Positions 52,471 to 61,236 are shown, counted from the first letter of the stretch. The stretch is DNA of 64,000 nt from DATLED01 sp963750255 (GCA_963750255.1 CAVVPZ010000006.1:868001-932000); one strand, 5' to 3'. The notes: generated from the letters alone by a model not told the origin. Program-made: numbers and translations.

Positions 52471-54177
52471 ATGCCGCCGGACCCCGTGACCCCGAAGCCG
52501 ATGCCCTTCGCCAAGTACCGGCCGTTCCTTCCGCTCCCCCTCGAGCGACCGGATCGGCGCTGGGTCGACACGCAGATCACCAAGGCGCCGTTGTGGTGCT
52601 CGGTCGATCTCCGCGACGGGAATCAGGCGCTTATCGATCCCATGGACCCGGCCCGCAAGCGCCGCATGTTCGAGACCCTGGTCGCCATGGGGTTCAAGGA
52701 GATCGAGGTCGGCTTTCCGAGTGCCAGTCAGCCCGACTTCGACTTCCTGCGCCAGCTCATCGAAGAGGACCTCGTCCCGGACGACGTGACGATCCAAGTG
52801 CTGACGCAATGCCGGCCCGAGCTCATCGAGCGCACCTATGAGGGCCTCGCCGGCGCGACCAAGGCAATCGTCCACTTCTACAACTCGACGTCGGTGCTGC
52901 AGCGTCGCGTCGTGTTCGCCCAGGACAAGGCCGGCATCACCCAGATCGCGGTGGACGCCGCCAAGTTGTGCCGCAAGCTCGAGGAAACGGTCCCAGACAC
53001 CCTGGTGCGCTACGAGTACTCGCCCGAGAGCTTCACCGGCACCGAACTCGACTACGCCATCGACATCTGCGGCGCAGTCATGGACGTGATCGAGCCGGAC
53101 AACTCCGATCGCAGGATCATCCTCAATCTCCCGGCGACGGTGGAGATGTACACCGCCAACATCTACGGCGACGCTATCGAGTGGTTCTCGCGCAACATCC
53201 CGAATCGAGATCGCGTCGTACTGAGCCTCCACCCCCACAACGACCGGGGGACGGGGGTCGCCGCAGCAGAGTTCGGAATGATGGCGGGCGCCGACCGAGT
53301 TGAAGGGACGCTCTTCGGCAACGGCGAACGAACAGGCAACGTCGACATCATCAACCTGGCCATGAACCTGTTCAGCCAGGGCGTCGACCCGGAACTCGAC
53401 ATTTCCGACATCGACGCCCTGCGCCGGGTCACCGAGTACGCCAACCGACTGCCGATCCACCCGCGGCATCCGTACGTGGGCGACCTCGTCTACACGTCGT
53501 TCTCGGGTTCGCACCAAGACGCCATCAAGAAGGGCTTCGACGCTCTCTACGCCGGGCCGGCCGGCGAGGACTACGAGGTCTGGGAGGTGCCCTACCTTCC
53601 CATCGACCCCAAGCACGTCGGGCGGACATACGAAGCCGTCATCCGCGTCAACAGCCAGTCGGGCAAGGGCGGCGTCGCCTACATCATGAAGGCCGAGCAC
53701 GGCTTCGACCTGCCCCGCCGCCTCCAGATCGAGTTCTCCAAGGCCATCCAGCACATCGCCGAGGACACCGGAACCGAGATCAGCCCGGCGGCCATGTGGG
53801 ACCAGTTCCGAGGCGAGTATCTGCCGGAGGGTCCCGCCATCGAATTGCTGACCCACGAGATCACCACCGGCGACGCCGGTGCCACCGTCACCGCCCAGCT
53901 GCTGGTCGAGGGCGAGCACCACACGGTGATGGGGGAGGGCAGCGGTCCGATCGCCGCCTTCGTCCACGCCCTGCAGAAGGACCTCGGGATCCAGGTCGAG
54001 GTCGTCGACTACGCCGAACACGCGGTGAGCGCCGGAGCCGACGCAACTGCCGCGGCGTACGTCGAAGCCCGTACCGACGAAGGCATCCGTTGGGGTGTGG
54101 GCCTCGACCAGTCGATCCTCGCCGCGTCGCTCAAGGCCGTGCTGGGCGCGGTCAACCGCCTGCGGAACATCTCATGA
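52471..54177 (+). CDS. leuA: 2-isopropylmalate synthase
   Basis: First committed step of leucine synthesis; 568 aa. AAAGGA lies upstream of ATG 52471. The catalytic barrel shows SVDLRDGNQAL, EVGFPSASQPDFDF, and the metal/signature stretch LSLHPHNDRGTGVAAAE followed by GADRVEGTLFGNGERTGNVD. The C-terminal regulatory domain (TVTAQLLVEGEHHTVMGEGSGPIAAF) is present and should confer leucine feedback. It is controlled by the leader attenuator and is followed by leuS 19 bases later on the same strand. Confidence 0.96.
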   Translation: MPPDPVTPKPMPFAKYRPFLPLPLERPDRRWVDTQITKAPLWCSVDLRDGNQALIDPMDPARKRRMFETLVAMGFKEIEVGFPSASQPDFDFLRQLIEEDLVPDDVTIQVLTQCRPELIERTYEGLAGATKAIVHFYNSTSVLQRRVVFAQDKAGITQIAVDAAKLCRKLEETVPDTLVRYEYSPESFTGTELDYAIDICGAVMDVIEPDNSDRRIILNLPATVEMYTANIYGDAIEWFSRNIPNRDRVVLSLHPHNDRGTGVAAAEFGMMAGADRVEGTLFGNGERTGNVDIINLAMNLFSQGVDPELDISDIDALRRVTEYANRLPIHPRHPYVGDLVYTSFSGSHQDAIKKGFDALYAGPAGEDYEVWEVPYLPIDPKHVGRTYEAVIRVNSQSGKGGVAYIMKAEHGFDLPRRLQIEFSKAIQHIAEDTGTEISPAAMWDQFRGEYLPEGPAIELLTHEITTGDAGATVTAQLLVEGEHHTVMGEGSGPIAAFVHALQKDLGIQVEVVDYAEHAVSAGADATAAAYVEARTDEGIRWGVGLDQSILAASLKAVLGAVNRLRNIS

Positions 54178-54196
54178 AGTCGACGGGACCACTCCA

Positions 54197-56428
54197 GTGG
54201 CGCGTGCGAAGGGCGGGGTGCCCTACGACGTTCATGAGGTCGAGACCCGATGGCGAGAGCGATGGAGGGCCGACGGCACCGGGCTGATCCCCTCGCTCGA
54301 CGACGTCGACGCTGCCGACGTCTTCTACAACCTGGTCGAGTTCCCCTACCCGTCCGCCGAGGGTCTGCACGTCGGCCACGTGTTCAAGTACTCGGGCGCC
54401 GATGCCTTCGGGCGATACCAGCGCATGCGGGGCCGGGCCGTCTTCCAGCCGATGGGGTGGGACGCTTTCGGCATCCACACCGAGAACTACGCGTTGGTCA
54501 CCGATCAGCACCCGATGCGCCTCACCGGCAGGACGACCGAGAACTTCCGGGCCCAGCTGTCCCGAGGGGGGATGGCCTGGGACTGGCGGGCCACCGTCGA
54601 CACCTCGTCGCCGTCGTACTACCGGTGGACGCAGTGGATCCTCGTGCGCCTCTTCGAGGCCGGGCTGCTCTACCAGGCCGAGGCGCCGGTCACGTGGTGC
54701 CCGTCGTGCATGACCGTGCTGGCTCGGGAACAGACCGAGGTGGTCGACGGGGTCGAGGTGTGCGAGCGCTGCTCGACCCCGATCACCGAACGGGTGTTGA
54801 CCCAGTGGTTCCTCCGTATCACCGCCTACGCCGACCGCCTCCTCGATGGGCTCGACACCCTCGACTGGCCCGACAACGCCAAGCGACTGCAGCGCCAGTG
54901 GATCGGCCGGTCCGAAGGCCGCGAAATCCTCTTCACCATCCGTTCTGGGCGCATCTGTCCACCCGGAGGGTGGACAGATGCGCCCAGAACGGTCTGCGTG
55001 TTCACGACTCGGCCGGACACGATCCTGGGGGTGACGTTCCTGGCCGTGCCGGTGGGGTCGCCGCTCGCCGGGACGACCGTGGTCCACCCGATCACCGGGG
55101 CGTCGCTGCCCGTGGTGGAGGCGGACTACGTCGTCGGCGACTACGGCACCGGCGCGGTCATGGGTGTGCCCACCCACGACGAGCGCGACGCTCGGTTCGC
55201 CGCCGAGCACGGGCTGCCCGTGGTCGACGCGCCGCTCCTCGAAGACACGAGCGGGATCGGGCAGCCGGCGGTGCGTTACCGGTTGCGCGACTGGTTGATC
55301 TCGCGCCAGCGCTACTGGGGCCCGCCCATCCCGATCGTCCACTGCCGAGGCGATTGCGGTGCGGTGCCGGTTCCGGACGACCAGCTTCCCGTCGTCCTGC
55401 CCGACCTCGACGACTTCCGCCCCACCGGCACCGGCGTCTCTCCGCTGGCGGCCAGTGATGCATTCGTTCGCACGACGTGTCCCCGGTGCGGCGGGCCGGC
55501 GAGACGGGAGACCGACGTGTCGGACACCTTCGTCGACTCGTCGTGGTACTTCCTGCGCTATCCCTCGTACGACTCCACCGACGAGCCCTGGAACGCCGAG
55601 CGGACCAAGCGGTTTCTCCCCGTCGACTTCTACGCCGGCGGCCCGGAGCACGTGCAGCGTCACCACCTCTACGCCCGGTTCGTAACGATGGCCCTGCACG
55701 ACCTCGGGCTGGTGCCCTTCGAGGAGCCATTTCCACGCATTCGGCTCGGCGGGCTCATCGTCAAAGACGGAGCCAAGATGTCGAAGAGCCGGGGCAACGT
55801 GATCGGTCCTGACGAATACGTCCGCCGCCACGGGAGTGACGTGCTGCGGTGTGCCTTGCTCTTCAGCGCGCCATGGGAACAGGGCGGAGACTTCGTCGAC
55901 GATGCGATCGGTGGTGTCGAGCGGTTCCTCACTCGGGTCTGGAAGGTGGTACGAGTTGCCACCGCTCCTGGGCAGGCGCCCGAGGTCGACGCCGCGGTTG
56001 CGAAAGCCACGGCCGCCATCGAGCGGTTGCGATTCAACGTGGCGCTGGCCGCCTGCATGGAGCTGACCGGATGGATGGCGTCGGCGCCCGCCGAGCGTGC
56101 CTGGGCGGGTCGGACACTGGTGTTGTTGCTCGCCCCCTTGGCGCCTCATCTGGCCGAGGAGCTCTGGTCGGTGCGACTGGGCGAGCGGGGCTCGGTGCAC
56201 GTCGCGGGGTGGCCCGAGACGACCATCTCGACGACGGTCGAGGTCGAACTCGTCGTCCAGGTCGACGGCCGAGTGCGCGATCGGGTCACCGTCCGACGGG
56301 GCGCGGACGGCGCCGAGGTGCACGCCGCCGCGATCCAGCGCCCCAAGGTGGTTGACGCCCTGGCTGGGAGGACGGTGGCTCGGGTCGTCCACGTGCCCAA
56401 CCGTCTGTTGAACCTGGTCACCGCCTGA
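54197..56428 (+). CDS. leuS: Leucyl-tRNA synthetase, short form with condensed editing domain
   Basis: A 743-aa class I synthetase, shorter than the usual 800-950 aa. HIGH is PSAEGLHVGHVF, KMSKS is KDGAKMSKSRGNV, and zinc-type cysteines occur in WCPSCMTVL with CERCSTP and in CPRCGGP. The CP1 editing domain keeps its key parts (FTTRPDTILGVTF and YGTGAVMGVPTHDERD) but lacks about 45 residues between them and about 50 more before YRLRDWLISRQRYWG, compared with E. coli LeuRS. A perfect palindrome (54940-54992) adds SGRICPPGGWTDAP in frame just before the editing motif. GTG 54197 is chosen for the conserved VPYDVHEVETRWRERW start. Whether this is the only LeuRS cannot be told here. Confidence 0.85.
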   Translation: MARAKGGVPYDVHEVETRWRERWRADGTGLIPSLDDVDAADVFYNLVEFPYPSAEGLHVGHVFKYSGADAFGRYQRMRGRAVFQPMGWDAFGIHTENYALVTDQHPMRLTGRTTENFRAQLSRGGMAWDWRATVDTSSPSYYRWTQWILVRLFEAGLLYQAEAPVTWCPSCMTVLAREQTEVVDGVEVCERCSTPITERVLTQWFLRITAYADRLLDGLDTLDWPDNAKRLQRQWIGRSEGREILFTIRSGRICPPGGWTDAPRTVCVFTTRPDTILGVTFLAVPVGSPLAGTTVVHPITGASLPVVEADYVVGDYGTGAVMGVPTHDERDARFAAEHGLPVVDAPLLEDTSGIGQPAVRYRLRDWLISRQRYWGPPIPIVHCRGDCGAVPVPDDQLPVVLPDLDDFRPTGTGVSPLAASDAFVRTTCPRCGGPARRETDVSDTFVDSSWYFLRYPSYDSTDEPWNAERTKRFLPVDFYAGGPEHVQRHHLYARFVTMALHDLGLVPFEEPFPRIRLGGLIVKDGAKMSKSRGNVIGPDEYVRRHGSDVLRCALLFSAPWEQGGDFVDDAIGGVERFLTRVWKVVRVATAPGQAPEVDAAVAKATAAIERLRFNVALAACMELTGWMASAPAERAWAGRTLVLLLAPLAPHLAEELWSVRLGERGSVHVAGWPETTISTTVEVELVVQVDGRVRDRVTVRRGADGAEVHAAAIQRPKVVDALAGRTVARVVHVPNRLLNLVTA
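54940..54992. repeat. Perfect 25-bp palindrome inside leuS
   Basis: Bases 54940-54964 are the exact reverse complement of 54968-54992, with a 3-base spacer GGA. The reading frame stays open through it. No T-tract follows, so it is not a simple terminator. Arm length and spacer resemble the hairpin at 33483-33529, though the sequence differs. Confidence 0.85.
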
Positions 56429-56439
56429 TCGACCCGATT

Positions 56440-56472
56440 GCGGCGACCCGGAGGAATCTCGGGTCCGGCCGC
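56440..56472 (+). terminator. Possible terminator hairpin after leuS
   Basis: GCGGC-GACCCG (56440-56450) can pair with CGGGTC (56460-56465) and GCCGC (56468-56472), with a small bulge. No T-run follows, so efficiency is uncertain. It lies in the 86-base gap between leuS and the GGDEF gene. Confidence 0.35.
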
Positions 56473-56514
56473 CGAATTCCTCAATTCTGGCGCTCAGATG
56501 TCGAATGGGCAGGA

Positions 56515-58554
56515 GTGGCTAATTCGACGCGGGAGACGGCAGGCGTCACCACGCGACTCATACTCGGCTACGCCCGACAGCGGGCCGGCGACAACGGAGT
56601 CGACCGCTTGTTGCGCCTCGCTGGCGAGCGCCGGTCGGCGGCCGACCTCGAGGACGAAGCCACCTGGAGCACCTACGCCCAGAAGGTGGCGCTGTTCGAG
56701 GCTGCCGCAGTGGTTTGCGACGACCAGTTGGTCGCCCGGCGGATCGGCGAGTCGGTCCTGCGGGAGCAGGTCGGCATCCCGATCCGGATGATCCTGTGGA
56801 CCCTCGGTTCGCCAGCCCAGGTGTACCGCAACGTGGCGCGGGCCGCGGCGAAGTTCAGCACGGCGGCGACGCTGACATGCGAGACGGCGGGCAGGACGTC
56901 GGCCACCGTCACCTATCGACTCCACGCCGAGCACGTGCCCAGCAGGCACGACTGCGAATACACCCACGGGCTGCTCTCCCAGGCGCCCGCCCTCTTCGGG
57001 CTCGATCCTGCCGACGTCGACCATCGGGAGTGCCAGGCGAGGGGCGCGGAGCAGTGCGTGTTCCACCTCAACTGGGCTCGGAGATCCCGGCTTCGTCTGC
57101 GTCAACGTCGACGTCGCACTGTCCGCTATCTCGAGGCTGAGCTGCAGACGCTCATGGCCCAGGTCGAGAGCCTCGAGCGGGCCACGTCGGGTCTCGTGGT
57201 CGAGGAACTCGAGGCCACGTTGCGCCGTATCGCCGCCGGCGCCGGTGCCGCGGTGCGTTCGTCGGCCTACCAGATGGCCGTGCTGCCGCTGGGTCGAACG
57301 TCGCCCTTCGTGCAATCGGTCGGCTTGGAAGACGACGAGGCCGAGCGGATGGCGATCGAGATGCTCGACCGGACACGGTCGCCCATCGCCGACGAGAGCC
57401 TGTTGGTCGTCGATGTTGCCTCGTCGCGACGGTTCTATGGCCGTCTGGCTGCCGTTCACCCGGCTGGTCACGCCTTCTTCCCCGAAGAGCGACGCCTCCT
57501 CACCGCCTACGCGGGTCTCACGGCCACGGCCCTCGATGCCGCGGCCTGTCGCGACACAGCCACTGTCTTGTTGGCCCTGGCCGGATCTTTGGCCGACCTC
57601 CGCGCCGTGGAGGAGGTGTGTGCGCGAGTCGTGTCTACCGTGCCCCAACTGACCGGATCGACCCGAGCGGCCATCGGGTTGTGGGATCAAGCGCGTGAAA
57701 TCACCACGCTGCCGGTGTCGATCGGCCTCGGCGACCTGCAATCGGCGTTCGAGGCGATGGAGATTCGCCTCGGCGACACCCCCGAGCTGGCTCGGATGCT
57801 CGAACATCCCGAGCTGCGGACATTTGCCAGCGACGCGACCGACCCGTTCATCAGCAGCGCACTCGAGGCCTTCGGCATCGCCGCCGTCTCTGCCGTGCCG
57901 GTGGTGCGGCTGGGCGAGGTGCTGGGGTTTGTGTTGGTCGGCTGGGAAGTGCCGCCCGACTGGCTCGATGACGAACTCGTGCTCCGGCTCAACGGCCTCG
58001 GCGCTCAGGCGGCGACCGCCATTGACAACGCCCGCTTGTTCGAACAGACGACCCACCGATCACTGCACGACGCGCTCACGGGTCTGCCCAACCGGACCTT
58101 GCTGCAGGACCGGGTCGGCCAGGCGCTTGCTCGGGCGAGGCGCCAGTCGACGAAGGCCGGGATCCTCCTCCTCGACCTCGACGACTTCAAGGCCATCAAC
58201 GATTCCTACGGTCACGCCGTCGGCGATCTCGTGTTGCAAGTCGTGGCGACGAGGTTGACCGGCCTGCTGCGTGAGGCCGACACCGCCGCTCGACTGGGCG
58301 GCGACGAGTTCGTCGTCATCTGCCAAGAGATCGAGCGTCCCGGCCAAGTTGCCGAGGTCGCCCAACGAGTGGTCGACGCGCTCAACGAACCCATCGACGT
58401 CCCGGGTGGCACCGTCACCACGGGGGCGAGCGTCGGCTGGGTGCTCGTCAACGGCTACGACACCGACGTCGACGGGTTGTTGGGCGAAGCGGACCGGGCG
58501 ATGTATCGGATCAAGCGGCAGCGCTCGGGCCGGGGCGACCCCGTTTCGTCCTGA
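56515..58554 (+). CDS. Diguanylate cyclase with V4R-like and GAF sensor domains
   Basis: A 679-aa cytosolic c-di-GMP synthase candidate. Residues ~1-190 form a sensor region ending in DCEYTHGLLSQAPALFGLDPADVDHRECQARGAEQCVFHLNW in pieces, whose His-x-x-Cys and C-x3-C-x-F pattern resembles V4R domains. A short coiled coil follows (~200-230), then two GAF-like domains (~230-360, 360-510). The GGDEF domain (~515-679) has LTGLPNRTLLQDRV, the active site RLGGDEFVVI, and an inhibitory-site RxxD (READ) five residues before it. No EAL domain. GTG 56515 has a TCGAAT hexamer eight bases upstream. It ends 3 bases from the convergent leuD. Confidence 0.88.
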   Translation: MANSTRETAGVTTRLILGYARQRAGDNGVDRLLRLAGERRSAADLEDEATWSTYAQKVALFEAAAVVCDDQLVARRIGESVLREQVGIPIRMILWTLGSPAQVYRNVARAAAKFSTAATLTCETAGRTSATVTYRLHAEHVPSRHDCEYTHGLLSQAPALFGLDPADVDHRECQARGAEQCVFHLNWARRSRLRLRQRRRRTVRYLEAELQTLMAQVESLERATSGLVVEELEATLRRIAAGAGAAVRSSAYQMAVLPLGRTSPFVQSVGLEDDEAERMAIEMLDRTRSPIADESLLVVDVASSRRFYGRLAAVHPAGHAFFPEERRLLTAYAGLTATALDAAACRDTATVLLALAGSLADLRAVEEVCARVVSTVPQLTGSTRAAIGLWDQAREITTLPVSIGLGDLQSAFEAMEIRLGDTPELARMLEHPELRTFASDATDPFISSALEAFGIAAVSAVPVVRLGEVLGFVLVGWEVPPDWLDDELVLRLNGLGAQAATAIDNARLFEQTTHRSLHDALTGLPNRTLLQDRVGQALARARRQSTKAGILLLDLDDFKAINDSYGHAVGDLVLQVVATRLTGLLREADTAARLGGDEFVVICQEIERPGQVAEVAQRVVDALNEPIDVPGGTVTTGASVGWVLVNGYDTDVDGLLGEADRAMYRIKRQRSGRGDPVSS

Positions 58555-58557
58555 TCC

Positions 58558-59154
58558 TCAGTCGGACGTAGTCGGCAGCCACGACGGACGCTCGGATTCG
58601 AAGGTCGAAATGTCATCGGCGAATTGCAGCGTGAGGCCGATGTCGTCGAGGCCTTCGAGCAGCCGGTGCTGGGTGTGGTCGTCGAGTGGAAAAAGCACGT
58701 CGAGGTCGATCGCCGGCGCGTAGACCCGCCGGGTCTCGACGTCGACAGTCACCTCGAGACCGGGGTCGGCTTCGATGGCTTCCCAGAGTCGGGTCACGAC
58801 GTCGTCGTCGACCCGACAGGGGACGAGCCCGGCTTTGGTCGAGTTGTTGGCGAAGATGTCACCGAAACGGGGTGAGATGACGGCTCGGAACCCATGGTCC
58901 ATCAACGCCCAGACGGCGTGCTCGCGAGACGATCCTGTCCCGAAATTCGGCCCGGCCACGAGGATGGTCGCCTCGCGATACTGCGGGTCGTTGAGGACGA
59001 ACGAGGAGTCCTTGCGCCACGCATCGAAGAGGCCTTCACCGAAGCCAGTGCGTTCGACCCGCTTGAGCCATTCGGCCGGGATGATCTGGTCGGTGTCGAC
59101 ATCGCTTCGACGGAGCGGGGCCGCGGTGCCGGTGATGGTGCGGATCGGCTCCAT
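58558..59154 (-). CDS. leuD: 3-isopropylmalate dehydratase small subunit
   Basis: The 198-aa swivel subunit of isopropylmalate isomerase. SDVDTDQIIPAEWLKR, GPNFGTGSSREHAVWAL and ISPRFGDIFANNSTKAGL are diagnostic, and VYAPAIDLDVLFPLDDHTQHRLLEGLDDIG is a normal ending. ATG 59154 shares one base with the leuC stop, so the subunits are cotranslated. Confidence 0.96.
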   Translation of the reverse strand: MEPIRTITGTAAPLRRSDVDTDQIIPAEWLKRVERTGFGEGLFDAWRKDSSFVLNDPQYREATILVAGPNFGTGSSREHAVWALMDHGFRAVISPRFGDIFANNSTKAGLVPCRVDDDVVTRLWEAIEADPGLEVTVDVETRRVYAPAIDLDVLFPLDDHTQHRLLEGLDDIGLTLQFADDISTFESERPSWLPTTSD

Positions 59155-60572
59155 CAGTCGAGGTCTCCGGGGGCGGCGAAGTGGCCGGCCACTGCGGTGG
59201 CCGCGGCCACCGCCGGTGAAACGAGGTGCGTGCGCCCGCCGGGACCTTGGCGGCCCTCGAAATTGCGATTCGACGTCGAGGCCGCTCGCTCGCCGGGCGC
59301 CAGCTTGTCGGGGTTCATGGCCAGGCACATCGAACACCCGGCCTCTCGCCATTCGAACCCGGCCCCGGTGAAGATCCGGTCCAGCCCCTCGGCTTCGGCC
59401 TGCGCTTTGACGGCCATCGAGCCGGGGACGACGAGCGCTCGAACACCAGCGGCGACGCGGTGCCCCTCGGCCACCTGTGCCGCGGCCCGGAGGTCTTCGA
59501 TGCGTCCATTGGTGCAAGACCCGATGAACACAGTGTCGACGGTCACCTCTCGCATCGGCGTGCCGGCCCGCAAGCCCATGTAGTCGAGGGCCCGGGCGGC
59601 GGCGTCGCGATTCGACGAATCGGCGAAGTCATCGGGGGACGGCACCCGGTCGCCGAGGGCCACGACCTGGGCCGGGTTGGTACCCCACGAAACGTGCGGT
59701 GTGAGTGTGGTGGCGTCGAGGTCGACCTCCTTGTCGAACGTCGCGCCGTCGTCGGTGACCAACGAGCGCCAGTCGTCGAGGGCGCGCTCCCAGTCCTTGC
59801 CCTGGGGCGCGTGGGGCCGACCCTCGAGGTAGGTGAACGTCGTGTCATCCGGGGCGATCATCCCGGCCTTGGCCCCGCCCTCGATGCTCATGTTGCAGAC
59901 CGTCATCCGTCCCTCCATCGACAGCGAACGGATGGCGGACCCGCGGTACTCGATCACGCTCCCGACGCCGCCACCGGTCCCGATTCGACCGATCACGGCG
60001 AGGATCACGTCCTTTGCCGTGACCCCCGGAGGAAGCTCGCCCTCGACGGTCACGGCCATCGTGCCCGGACGTCGTTGGGGGAGGGTCTGGGTGGCGAGCA
60101 CGTGCTCTACCTCGGAGGTGCCGATGCCGAAGGCGAGCGCACCGAACGCGCCGTGGGTCGAGGTGTGACTGTCACCGCAGACGATGGTCATGCCGGGCTG
60201 CGTGAATCCCTGCTCGGGGCCGATGATGTGCACGATGCCCTGTTTGGCGTGACCCATGGGGTAGAGGCGAACCCCGAATTCCTCGCAGTTGGCGGCCAGG
60301 ACGTCCATCTGCTTCTTGGAGATCGGGTCTTTGATCGGCTCGAGCAGGCTGGTGGTGGGGACGTTGTGGTCCATCGTCGCCAGCGTGAGTTCGGGTCGGC
60401 GCACACCGCGCTTGGCCAACCGGAGCCCGTCGAAGGCCTGGGGCGAGGTGACCTCGTGAACCAGGTGGAGGTCGATGAAGAGGATGTCGGGTTCGTCGGC
60501 GCCCTCGTGGACGACGTGACGATCCCACACCTTCTGGCTCAGCGTCCGGGTGGACGTGTCCGCTGAATTCAT
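59154..60572 (-). CDS. leuC: 3-isopropylmalate dehydratase large subunit
   Basis: The 472-aa Fe-S subunit converting 2- to 3-isopropylmalate. Substrate loops are CGDSHTSTHGAFGALAFGIG; cluster ligands are in FIGSCTNGRIEDL and CSMCLAMNPD. It forms leuCD, divergent from an IclR-type gene 37 bases away. No leader peptide or attenuator lies before it, in contrast to leuA; control is probably through the palindrome in the spacer. leuB is not in the window. Confidence 0.96.
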   Translation of the reverse strand: MNSADTSTRTLSQKVWDRHVVHEGADEPDILFIDLHLVHEVTSPQAFDGLRLAKRGVRRPELTLATMDHNVPTTSLLEPIKDPISKKQMDVLAANCEEFGVRLYPMGHAKQGIVHIIGPEQGFTQPGMTIVCGDSHTSTHGAFGALAFGIGTSEVEHVLATQTLPQRRPGTMAVTVEGELPPGVTAKDVILAVIGRIGTGGGVGSVIEYRGSAIRSLSMEGRMTVCNMSIEGGAKAGMIAPDDTTFTYLEGRPHAPQGKDWERALDDWRSLVTDDGATFDKEVDLDATTLTPHVSWGTNPAQVVALGDRVPSPDDFADSSNRDAAARALDYMGLRAGTPMREVTVDTVFIGSCTNGRIEDLRAAAQVAEGHRVAAGVRALVVPGSMAVKAQAEAEGLDRIFTGAGFEWREAGCSMCLAMNPDKLAPGERAASTSNRNFEGRQGPGGRTHLVSPAVAAATAVAGHFAAPGDLD

Positions 60573-60579
60573 GTGGTCA

Positions 60580-60594
60580 TCTCACAATCTGAGA
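60580..60594. promoter_or_regulatory. Palindrome in leuC-regulator spacer, likely operator
   Basis: TCTCA (60580-60584) and TGAGA (60590-60594) flank CAATC in the 37-base gap. On the leuC side it overlaps the expected -10 (TGAGAT, six bases before the leuC start); on the other side it lies immediately before TAATCT. Binding there could control both directions. Confidence 0.55.
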
Positions 60595-60597
60595 CAG

Positions 60598-60621
60598 TAA
60601 TCTCGACTTGTGGAATCCACA
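60598..60621 (+). promoter_or_regulatory. -10-like hexamer and palindrome over the regulator start
   Basis: TAATCT (60598-60603) ends six bases before GTG 60610. The start codon itself lies in a perfect palindrome, TGTGGA-A-TCCACA (60609-60621), which could be an autoregulatory site or simply coding sequence. Confidence 0.45.
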
Positions 60622-61236
60622 CTAAGCGGTATCGGCGTGCTCGACAAGGCCGTGGCCCTGCTCGACCTGCTTGGCCCGGCTCCGCTCGGTCTCGCCGACC
60701 TGACGTCGGCATCGGGACTGCCGCGAGCGACCGTCCACCGGCTGGCGCGCGCCCTCGAGGTGCACGGGTTCGTTGCCCGCGACGGGGAGGGCAGGTTCCA
60801 GCTCGGGTCGCGATTGGCGGGTCCGAGCCTGGCCGACGCGGCGCGGCCGGCCCTCGAGGCGCTACGCGACGCGACGGGCGAGAGCGTGCAGCTCTATGTG
60901 CCGCGAACGTCGACGCGGGTGTGCATCGTCTCCCTCGAGTCGCCCCACGGGCTGCGCACGATCGTCCCGGTCGGGGCCGTTCTGCCCATGGATGTCGGCT
61001 CGGCCGCAAAGGTGTTCGCCGGTGACGCCGACCGCCGGGGTTGGGCGGAGAGCGTCGAGGAGCGCGAGCGGGGGGTGGCGTCGGTCAGCGCCCCGGTTCG
61101 GTCGGGCGACGGCCGCATCGTTGCCGCCGTATCGGTGTCGGGTCCGTTGGAGCGCACGACGCGCCAGCCGGGGCGACGGTACGCCGTCGCCGTAACGTCG
61201 GCGGCAGCCGAGGTCGCTCAGGCGATCAGCCGATAG
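60610..61236 (+). CDS. IclR-family regulator of NdgR/LtbR type
   Basis: A 208-aa regulator. The N-terminal winged helix (GIGVLDKAVALLDLLGP, GLPRATVHRLARALEVHGFVARDGEGRFQLGSRL) is very close to NdgR (Streptomyces) and LtbR (Corynebacterium), which sit divergent from leuCD and control leucine and other amino-acid genes. The effector domain follows (ESVQLYVPRTSTRVCIVSLE, PMDVGSAAKVF, SAPVRSGDGRIVAAVSVSGP). It is slightly shorter than the usual ~240 aa. Location and sequence together make a leuCD regulator very likely. Confidence 0.88.
   Translation: MESTLSGIGVLDKAVALLDLLGPAPLGLADLTSASGLPRATVHRLARALEVHGFVARDGEGRFQLGSRLAGPSLADAARPALEALRDATGESVQLYVPRTSTRVCIVSLESPHGLRTIVPVGAVLPMDVGSAAKVFAGDADRRGWAESVEERERGVASVSAPVRSGDGRIVAAVSVSGPLERTTRQPGRRYAVAVTSAAAEVAQAISR

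Noticed and set aside
54940..54992. Intrinsic terminator inside leuS
   Set aside because: The hairpin is strong but no T-tract follows and the reading frame continues with conserved LeuRS motifs for another ~1.4 kb.
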